DNA from: Apostichopus parvimensis
Lineage: Eukaryota > Echinodermata > Holothuroidea > Aspidochirotida > Stichopodidae
Assembly (NCBI GenBank): GCA_000934455.1
Contig: KN886447.1
Location: 20,156-84,155 of the forward strand
DNA length: 64,000 nt
Reading direction: 5' to 3'
The position numbers were made by a program, and so were the translations under genes. The notes under the pieces were generated by a model, which made no database searches, was not told where the DNA came from, and worked only from the letters and a program-made list of their open reading frames with translations. How positions within the stretch are numbered: the stretch's first letter is position 1; every line of letters starts with the position of its first letter. Below, one piece after another: positions 55,736 through 64,000 of the stretch.

Positions 55736-57736
55736 CATCAGGCCTATATGAATCTTGTTTTGCATAAAGTTAGGTTATGTTCGCAGTTAAGTATTAGCGC
55801 CAACATATTTCACAGGAATTGATCTGGGCCACTCCCTGATATGTACAAGAAAGTGGACAAAGAGAGGAAAACACTTTAAGTTCTTTTTTCATTCGTCCTG
55901 GAGCTTTCTCATTTATTCATTAAAATAACTCTTCCTTTTTTTGTTGTTGTTGATAAAAACAAGAAATACACAACCAAGATACTGAGCTGAACCAGTAGAC
56001 GTATATTACATAGCCAAACTCTCTTTGTGAAAAAAATGTAATAAAAGAAGTAAGGAATGAATGCACATTATATTGAAAACGAAATAGGTCCACTGTGACG
56101 TCACAGGATTTCAACGACAGATGAAAGGAAGGCGAGAAAAAGATGAAGTTAGAAAATAACAGAAGGAGACAGGGCTCTCAAAGTTTCTAGACAATACAGC
56201 TTAAACTGAGACTGAATAATAAACAAAATGAGACATGTATACGTTAAAACAAATGTTGTGTTTGTATTAGAACACAACATTGCATCATGGGAAGACATAC
56301 TATAGCTGTACGAACATGTGGACGTCCATTGATTTAGCCACTTGTGACATGTTTGTCCATTTGTTATATATAGCCTAACAACAATGTATGTACTTACTGT
56401 CGGCCTATTTGCATAAAACTCGGGACAAAATGATGCTATTTTCATCAAATGCATGGCTTGCTCAATAAACATTACCTTTTTCAAAGTGAATTTTGTTTAA
56501 AAGTTAACAAATAAAATACTTCATAAAGAGAACGATTTTAGACCTTTATTTTATCTATGGCAAGGGGTTGACTCGAGAGTGTGGGAGGGGAGGGTTGACG
56601 CACGTACAAAACGGTTTAAACAGTAATATATTTGTTACTTATTCATCCCCTGCAGGTACTGCAAAGATCTGGACATACCTGTTTCCATAATGTATACTGG
56701 AAGATAAAAGACTTGGTAATGTACTACACCCCCGGTCATTTGATTTTGCACGCATTGGAAGACTTTAGCACAAATATACATTCAGTTGTGCTGAAACAAA
56801 GTCATCGAAACTCCCAGAATTCAAGAAAGGACAATGATCCGTATTATTAACGTACAATGGCAATATCTGAAACATGCAAACTTCCAAGCTTATATACGCT
56901 TTAATCCTACCATAGCGTAGTTTGAAGGAAAATAATAGCGTTTTCATAAAACTTGGTAATTTCTCTGAAGTGATTTGGCTTATTTCCTGTTTTAGGATCA
57001 GAAAAAAAATAATGAAGAGTATTTTGTATGGAATATATTACTTTTAAGGTCCACTGATAAAATGAGTGGAGCTAATTAAGTTGCTTGTTGAAGCATCATT
57101 CTAAGTTAAAGTTTCCTTCAGGGATTAGCTTCAAGTAATGCATGTACAGAATAATGACTGAATCAAATAGAATTAACCCAAATCAAATAAACCTGACCCG
57201 AATCAAATAGAAATGACTGAATCAAATATATTGACGGAATCAAATAGGCCTACTATTGAATGAATCAAATAGCATAGAATGAATCAAATACAAACATACT
57301 CTTTATTTCACTTGTCAAAATATCACACAATAAGCGAAAATAGTATTTAAAGAAAAAAAAAACAAGTTTTGACTTAATAATATATGAGTATGTTTCATAT
57401 TATTTCATACAGGGTGGCTATGATCAAGTACCCTGAAAGCCAGGCGGCTTTGTGATTCGTTGCAATATTATTTCCTCAAAGTTCCACATAACTGAACTCT
57501 CTGACTAAGGCAGAGCAAGTGAAGTAAACCTTGTCCAAGAACTTAATGAGAACCATGCAGAAAGGATCAGAGATTTCCATCTCTCATTTGTGGAACTCAC
57601 TTGTAGGCATCAATCATTCCATTCACTGGGTAAGGATTTTACAATATAGAATTTTTATCCAAAATGTTCACTATCCGGAAAGAACGTACTTCCTTTGTGG
57701 AATACAGACACACAGATGCTCTACATTTGGGCACAC

Positions 57737-58051
57737 CAGGCGCGTAGCCAAGGGGGGGGGGGGACGAAGGGGGCAGCCGCCCCCCTTGAGCATTTAAAAA
57801 AAAATGTTTTAATGTTTTTATAATATCGCTAGTAATTTCAAAAGAGAAAATGCTAAGTTGCAACTTACACGGCCTGGGAAGTGCCATTTCCAGCGATCTG
57901 GGAGGCATTTTCAGCCAAAATTTTCGTGTACGCTTCGCGCCAACCATGGTGGCGCTACGCTTAGAAAGTTTGCAATGCCGAATCTACGGCTCTGATAATT
58001 TTCCTAGTTTCGCCCCCCCCCCCCCTTGGCAAATTCCTGGCTACGCGCCTG
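57737..58051. mobile_element. hAT-like short element B
   Basis: Inverted ends CAGGCGCGTAGCCA and TGGCTACGCGCCTG; target duplication GGGCACAC at 57729-57736 and GGGCACAT at 58052-58059 (one change). 315 bp, with a poly-G run inside the left end and a poly-C run inside the right end, as in element A. No transposase. Confidence 0.88.
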
Positions 58052-58149
58052 GGGCACATGGACATTTCCTTTTACCAACATTGAGCTCGCAAGGCAGCTC
58101 TGTCCAACTATCCCTGTAACAATTATGTTATTTAATGAAAGAGTAACAT

Positions 58150-58300
58150 GACATTGGAAAGGACCTGGGCACTAAAACTAAACAACCAAACGACTGATCC
58201 TCTCTCAACCCCAGTCCCATTGCATCGAGACCGTGTGACATCATCGTCAGGTTTGTATCACGATTTCCCTGGAAGGGGAACATAATATGCTACATCTAAG
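58150..58300 (-). mobile_element. Second copy of the U2-headed SINE (decayed)
   Basis: Read on the minus strand it has CTTAGATGTAGCATATTATG TTCCCCTT, a shortened version of the U2-derived start, then GATACAAACCTGACGATGAT, GTCTCGATGCAATGGGACTG, GGGTTGAGAGAGGATCAGT and CCCAGGTCCTTTCC, matching the copy at 46429-46605 in order. The head is shortened and the divergence larger, so it is older. Confidence 0.8.
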
Positions 58301-58432
58301 CCCCCCCCCCCCAAAAAAAAAAAAAAAGCCGTGAAACAATCCACATACTCAGTATAAAGTTCAACAAAGAAGTGCTTCTTGATTTATTGTGTTTACAAAG
58401 GTTATCGGACTTTGACTCATGTTGACCTCCAA

Positions 58433-58445
58433 TGACCTTTGACCT
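58433..58445 (-). promoter_or_regulatory. DR1 motif (AGGTCA-A-AGGTCA)
   Basis: TGACCTTTGACCT on the + strand is a perfect direct repeat of AGGTCA spaced by one base on the minus strand, the pattern bound by HNF4/RXR-type nuclear receptors. It lies in a repeat-like sequence related to those at 5.4-5.95 kb. Occupancy is unknown. Confidence 0.4.
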
Positions 58446-59731
58446 CTACCAATTTGAATAGGGTTCTTTTAATAGGGTTCTTCACCAAGCTGGATGCACA
58501 TACTAAGTATATGAAATTCAACAAAGATGTAAATTTAAATCAAATCAAAGATTACGTATGAGGGGGCGGGCACAAAAGATGAAGAACTTCTGTTTATCTT
58601 GTTTTCTTTCATTCATGTTACAAAAGAACAACAACAATAATAATAACAACAACATATACAGAAAACCTAGACAGGAATCATTACTATAAACTATGGATAT
58701 TGCGTCTCTGAACAATTATAAAAAATTAAGTTAAACTTTATCAATGGATATGTAAAGATGTATTTTATAACATTTTTTTGATACCGACTTGTTTCTGTTA
58801 TATTTCCATTTATTAATGACTTAGTGCGACAAACATTCATTTAATACAACAATGTCCAAATACAATTGTTAGCATGATTACAAAGCACGTGTAAAATAAT
58901 CTTTACACAGTATTAAAGAATAAATGATATAACTTCACTTATTTCTTGAAAGCAACAGATATTTTGAAATGATTTAAAAGAAAATTAATAGCTATACATA
59001 ATTGTCGCTAGATGATTGTTCCATAGCTGATACAGTTCTCCAAACTAGACTGCTGAAATTCTGAATCTGGTCACCCAAAATAAGCAATGATCAGTGGAAA
59101 GATATCCATGAATAAAAACACTACAGGTTAAATTTACGAAACGTCTTAGATTCATCTCAAACGATGAAAAAAATTTGTTTCACCGATCTGCACAAGGATG
59201 AATAATTTGGTTATCACAGAAGGGAAAGTCTGCGTGATGTTGAAATTTATGGGTCGAGTCAACTCAAAACACTAGAAAGTTGACCAGACTTTCTGTACCC
59301 GGCCATATTTTTGCTCTGTTTGTCAATTTCAGAGTTAAAGCCACTCATATAGTTTATGGTGTAGAGTGTTTTAATCTTCATAAGTATTACAAAGTAGTTG
59401 GTCATACTGGTAATAACCATTGGAACAAATTTAGGATGGATTTTGGCTAGAAGATTTCTGTACATCAGCCTGATAAAGAAGTAGGGTAGTTAACTGAAAT
59501 AATACATGATAGAATTTATAATTCAAGAAAGAAAAAAAAAACATACACAAAAAACATACGCACAGAAATACGCTGTTTTTATTTATTTTTTTAACAAAGA
59601 CGTTCCCTAAAGGATTTTGTTTGTTTTGAACAAGCAATTGTTTCAACAGAAAAATATGTCAACTGTTATGGATGAATAAACGATGGTTCTGACAAACCAA
59701 CCCCAAACTTCCATGCACGTATATCTCTCTG

Positions 59732-60100
59732 CATTGGCGTAGGAGCCCAATTTGATTGGGGGGGGGGGGGGGGGGCTGTAACGACTTGCCCGAAAAATAT
59801 AACCAAACTTTTTCGTTCAACAAGTTAATGTGCATATCATATAGGCATGCATCGGTTATTGAATCGCATGCCAATAACATATAATCATTTGCCGTGTTAT
59901 TACCCTTCCATGTTGTTATAATTATTGAAGTCGTTACAATAATAATGATAATAATAATATCAGTTTAACCATTGAAAAACACATTGCAAATTATTTTTCT
60001 TTCAATAGGTGCCCGAAAAATTTCAGCATATTGCCCGAATTTTCACAAAATTTTTTGGCTGGGGGGCTGCAGCCCCCCCCCCCGGCCTCCTACGCCTATG
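59732..60100. mobile_element. hAT-like short element C
   Basis: Inverted ends CATTGGCGTAGGAG and CTCCTACGCCTATG; perfect 8-bp target duplication TCTCTCTG at 59724-59731 and 60101-60108. 369 bp, poly-G near the left end and poly-C near the right, with TGCCCGAAAAAT phrases repeated inside in both orientations. Confidence 0.88.
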
Positions 60101-60864
60101 TCTCTCTGACTGTGACATCTTATTTTGCATTAATTTTAATTAAATAATTCTTTGTCGCTTCTGCCAAATGCTTGAAATGAACAACGTTCGTTGAAATGTT
60201 TGGCCTCTTCAGGACATATTTTTGTTTGCTTCCCATGATAGTCGCTCTTGAAACTGATTGGTATAAACTTGGCGAGACAGGAAGCGAATATCAAACTATC
60301 CAGGATATTATTATGAGTTTAACAAGAATCTATGCATACAACAGTAATAACCTTTGCGTGATACGTAATGTTTCCTCAATTCATTATAACTACCTTTCAA
60401 ATCCAAGACATACTGCTAGTTAACTTGACTTTAAAGATATATTAAATATTAATTCATTTCGGTACAGGGTGTAGACACAACACTGCCATCTCTCCAGGTT
60501 GTATTTCATTTAACACTTTCAATTTTAAGAAATGACCGTATTGGGAACTGCGGCTCATCGGTTAAAGTGACTGGGTTATAAAGTCTAACACACAGACCCA
60601 TTAGATCAGTTCCTCAGATGTAACACAAAACTCAATGGGAGAAACATGAAACTTATATATGGTTCCAAGTAACACTTTACAAATGTGTTAAGAAAACAAA
60701 ACAATTGTCAAGAATAAATGATGTTGAATGTCATCTAAGGAAGCTCTGTTGTTTTGTATAGAAGTTAAAAGACCCTTTTTTGATTGAGTTAATTAGAATT
60801 GATATAAGACAATGGTTTAACATTAACATAACAAGGCCTGAACAAAAGGAATCGACATCATCAA

Positions 60865-61170
60865 CCGGTGCTGTGACCGAGTGGATAAAAGCTGTGGTAT
60901 TTTGAAGCAATGAGGCTGAGAAATCGAGAGGTTCTGGGTTCGATACCCGGCCGGGTCATTATAAGGTGGGTTTTGCATCCAAGAGCAATCTACCATTTTC
61001 CCATACGAAATGACTATCTTAATTGAAAAGATTCCAAATTTGTGTTAAAATGTTGAATTGGAAGCCACCCGACATGTAAGTTGTAATCCATAAGCCCTTG
61101 CGAGTTTCTCCCACATTTGTGGTTGCTTACACGTCGTAAACATAACTGCTGATTATTATTATTATTATTA
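60865..61170 (+). mobile_element. tRNA-derived SINE
   Basis: The head has RNA polymerase III box A (TGACCGAGTGG, 60874-60884) and box B (GGTTCGATACC, 60937-60947) and a long variable-arm-like insert between them, so it recalls a tRNA of the Ser/Leu type. An unrelated body of about 180 bp follows, then an (ATT)n tail at 61153-61170. The acceptor stem does not pair, so it is not a working tRNA gene. Confidence 0.82.
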
Positions 61171-61184
61171 TCGTCGATTTAGTC

Positions 61185-61338
61185 TTAAAGGAGTATTCCA
61201 GCGAGTAATAGCATAATTTAAAGATTGATATTCTGAAAACCAGAAAGAGCTATAGAAACATTTTGATCACTCAGGTTGTTCTTACTTTTTAGACTACAAT
61301 ATATTTAAACAAAAATTCTGACTGACGTCATCCTTTAA
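61185..61338. mobile_element. Possible TTAA-flanked MITE
   Basis: TTAAAGGA at the left and TCCTTTAA at the right bound 154 bp; the inverted match is short (8 bp). The flanking TTAA pattern and the TTAAAGG start resemble the 52.4-53.0 kb element. It adjoins another TTAAAGGGATAATC start. Confidence 0.4.
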
Positions 61339-61829
61339 AGGGATAATCTAGTGGCATGCAGTGTAACACTTTATCATAATAAAGAGAAAATAATCCACAC
61401 TGGTTAGCTGTGTATTAACTCACATCTCAAAACATTGTACCTCACCTCAACAAATGGTTGATTGACTTTAACTGAATTTGACACGCCAAGACCTCCATTA
61501 TTCAAGGAAGTGGATCAAAGCCATGTCATCACGGTAGTCTTTAGTCAACATTGCAACAGACTTGGCATCTAAATGATCCCTATAATCCTTGAGTATGGGG
61601 TCTAAGCACAGGTGGGCAAAATGCAGTCCATAGGCAAGCTTAATGTTCCCCACCAAAGGCTTTCAAAGCCCTCTTAAAATTATTTTTTCTGGTGGCTGAA
61701 GTTGATTGCTTAATAACAAAATTGCTGAAATTTTTCTGAATATTAAGGTATAAAACCACATCTTTGTAGAATTTTGTATCAAGAATATATGAACTTTTCA
61801 AAATGCATCTGGCAACAACGATAATGGAT

Positions 61830-62059
61830 GATGTCATCTGGGCACTTCAGCTGAAAATGCCATTTGCTCTTCATTATAGTTTGTCAATTATATATCCACA
61901 GAGGAGAAAGAATATTTCTACAAAAACAGATACATTTGGATGAAATTCTAAGAGGACTTTGACAGCTAAGCAAAGTTTCCAAAATGTTTCAGGTTTCAAC
62001 ATTTTGAGAATGCAATATGCTTAGTCAAGTTGTCCAAGAGCATTTGCCCAGATGACATC
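61830..62059. repeat. 15-bp inverted repeat, possible foldback core
   Basis: GATGTCATCTGGGCA (61830-61844) faces TGCCCAGATGACATC (62045-62059) with 200 bases between. Weaker likeness continues a little outside the arms. No ends or target duplication could be fixed. Confidence 0.6.
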
Positions 62060-62776
62060 ACAGACACCCTACTGTGATCCAACCTCCTGGAGTAGTGGAA
62101 GGTTCATGCCAGTCAAAATAGCTTAGATTCGACCGGCCATACCTTGAGTTATGGGCAAGATATTGTGATGTGCTTTTCAACTAGCAGTGTGGAATATTTT
62201 TCTCGTAATATAAAGTTTCACGTTGTTTGTCACCAAAAAATCATTTGAATATGTATTGATGTTGGAAGTTTTACTTGATGTGAGGGGTTACAGGTTTATT
62301 AAAGTTAATATTTAGGCGACCATATGAAAATGGAGAACTTCTTTAGAGGCCCACCATTTTGGACTCAATACCACACAATAAGTGTGTGTGTTTGTGTGTG
62401 GGGGGAGGGGGGTGTCAAATGTCTTATTGATTGTCCCGCTACTAAAAAGGAAGGGGTTTCTTACAGACCTTCCCTTTTGCCAGTAGACGACATTAAACAT
62501 GGCCTGCATTCACAATCTTTCATTTTGTTGGACCACCAAATATCACAAATGAAAATTTTGTCTGGAATCATCCTTAAATCAGGTCACTTCATAAATCCAT
62601 TTTTACATTCGTTATAAAGGGTAGCTGGAGCAAAATAACAGATCATAAGTGAGTATCTTCCACACAATCAAGACTGGTGGTGTTTTTGTTCTGTTGAAAT
62701 GAAGAAAAGAAAAAGTTAACCAGTTTTAAAATGTTAAAAATGGGACAAATTTGTTGGGATTCATTTTATTAATAAA

Positions 62777-63083
62777 AGGGGGGGGGGGGTGGTGGAGATG
62801 GGGTATGTGGGATAGACTTGAAGGGGATGGAAATGAAAGGAAGGGGGCAGAAGGGGTGTGAGGTTCCTCATCTAACCAGATTGAGATGTAAGTCTGACTA
62901 GTTCAATTGAATAAGTTAATGTTCCAGCTGATTTGTTTCCGTACTATGTATTAAGAGGGGGGGGGGGGGGGTGGTGGAGATGGGGTATGTGGGATAGACT
63001 TGAAGGGGATGGAAATGAAAGGAAGGGGGCAGAAGGGGTGTGAGGTTCCTCATCTAACCAGTTTGAGATCTAAGTCTGACTAG
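62777..63083. repeat. Spaced direct duplication of about 125 bp
   Basis: Copy 1 (62777-62902) and copy 2 (62957-63083) both read poly-G, GTGGTGGAGATGGGGTATGT, GGGATAGACTTGAAGGGGAT, through CATCTAACCAG-TTGAGAT to GACTAGT, nearly identical. Offset 182 bases. A recent duplication, or an assembly effect at the poly-G run. Confidence 0.85.
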
Positions 63084-64000
63084 TGCGAGTTCTAGAACTG
63101 ACTGGTCAGGTTCTAGAACCTAACCGGTTTTTGGCTCCAGATTTAACCGGTCGGGGGGGTGGGGGGATAGAGATAACATAACCTAGAAATGGGTAATAAA
63201 CGTTTTTCTCTGTTCCTTTTTAACTTTGGACTGACTAGAAATGAATGATTCTGAAGCATGCACTTACCAAACGTAAATAAAACTTGAAATGGGGGCAAGG
63301 ATTAACTTGTTGTGAGTCATGCAAAAAAAACAGAAAGTTAAACAAGAGTTGTCAGATGAAATCAAAAGTATATGAGTTTTAAATTAAACATGAAGTTACA
63401 CAGCAAACAAAAAGTTAATTGCATATATGTTATCATCCTTTGAGTTGTCATATCTCACAGGAAAACTGATTTACAGTAACTCCCAAAGTTAGAACACTAC
63501 CAAAAAAAAGTCATCTCTGAGGGCTTAAAGAATTGTGATTTGACTATAATGCAGTAGATATTTTCCTAATTCACTCTCGGACGTCATACGTAAAGAACCC
63601 CCCTCCCGAAATATTGCATATTAATTAATAAATAAGAAGGCCCACATTCCTTTTGTCTACAGCCCTGTCATATGTTATAAGTAAAATTATAAATATGATA
63701 ATTAAAAAAAGACCACATAACAGGAAGAAGGGCTGAAAAGAGCTGTAAATCCTAAATAAAATCTGGAAAAACAAAATTTCTTCTATGAAACAGTTATCAG
63801 ATTCATGTCTATTCTATCTTAATTTTGTTTCTAAATTTGATAAAATGATTATTCAATGAATTTTTAACTATTTTAATATTCATAAATAAACTTATGTGGG
63901 GGAAAAAAACCTTTTCATTTTTCCCAAATTTGAAGAAGGAGCATCAATCATTCTGCCAAAATGTTGTATTTTTTCATAAACTTAAATTAAATCCAAATTA

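Larger units (their letters stand above)
50483..64000. other. Gene-poor, repeat-rich flank
   Basis: Starts with the 5' UTR and promoter side of the minus-strand gene; no TATA box is evident. No host coding exon with a recognisable domain or splice partner is visible. The mobile elements and arrays listed separately account for about a quarter of the interval; the rest is AT-rich DNA with poly-G/C runs. Confidence 0.6.

Noticed and set aside
60865-60960. Functional tRNA-Ser/Leu gene
   Set aside because: Boxes A and B are present but the acceptor stem does not pair and a SINE body and ATT tail follow.

Overview
The window is eukaryotic genomic DNA, AT-rich, with long introns, two assembly gaps (24303-24807 and 48714-48763) and many transposon remains and tandem arrays. 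Two host genes with GT-AG introns can be read exon by exon. They use the standard genetic code and their proteins are metazoan in character. Together with the repeats (hAT-like short elements ending in a GCGTAG motif, TTAA-flanked foldbacks, a Penelope-like relic, a CR1/L2-like LINE) this suggests a marine invertebrate deuterostome, perhaps an echinoderm. The species assignment is inference and is not firm.

Left part (1-9.7 kb): a complete 10-coding-exon gene on the + strand for translation termination factor eRF1 (ETF1), 439 residues, with GTS, TASNIKS, YxCxxxF and GGQ motifs intact. Its introns hold a 57-bp minisatellite, a 21-bp array, a G-rich block and a repeat with two nuclear-receptor-type DR1 sites. 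From 9.7 to 20.2 kb I find no convincing gene, only the unresolved eRF1 3' end and a C-rich minisatellite.

Middle part (20.2-50.5 kb): a second gene on the - strand, tail to tail with eRF1. I traced 18 coding exons from an ATG at 50482 to a stop at 20214; reading phase agrees at every junction that can be tested. The protein has an unusual domain order: N-terminal J domain (HPD), acidic and lysine-rich linkers, a TTC31-like TPR block that keeps most of the Hsp70/Hsp90 carboxylate-clamp residues, a UBA-like segment, an RRM, a polyglutamine stretch and a C-terminal CCCH zinc finger. The 505-bp gap probably hides the exon that completes the third TPR. A decayed copy of the UBA-like exon lies beside the real one. 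The introns hold a LINE with an inverted 5' part, a U2-snRNA-headed SINE with a perfect 12-bp target duplication, two hammerhead-like RNA motifs, a perfect 32-bp inverted repeat and several tandem arrays.

Right part (50.5-64 kb): no host gene recognised. It is a graveyard of mobile DNA: a third hammerhead-like motif, a Penelope-like GIY-YIG endonuclease relic split by a hAT-like short element, two more hAT-like elements with 8-bp target duplications, a 581-bp TTAA-flanked foldback, a palindrome-rich foldback, a second U2-type SINE copy and a tRNA-derived SINE.

The two genes share a broad theme, translation termination and a probable chaperone/RNA-binding adaptor, but nothing in the sequence shows that they act together. 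The most noteworthy items are the J-TPR-UBA-RRM-CCCH protein, the U2-headed SINE, and the three hammerhead-like motifs whose helices differ in sequence yet keep pairing.
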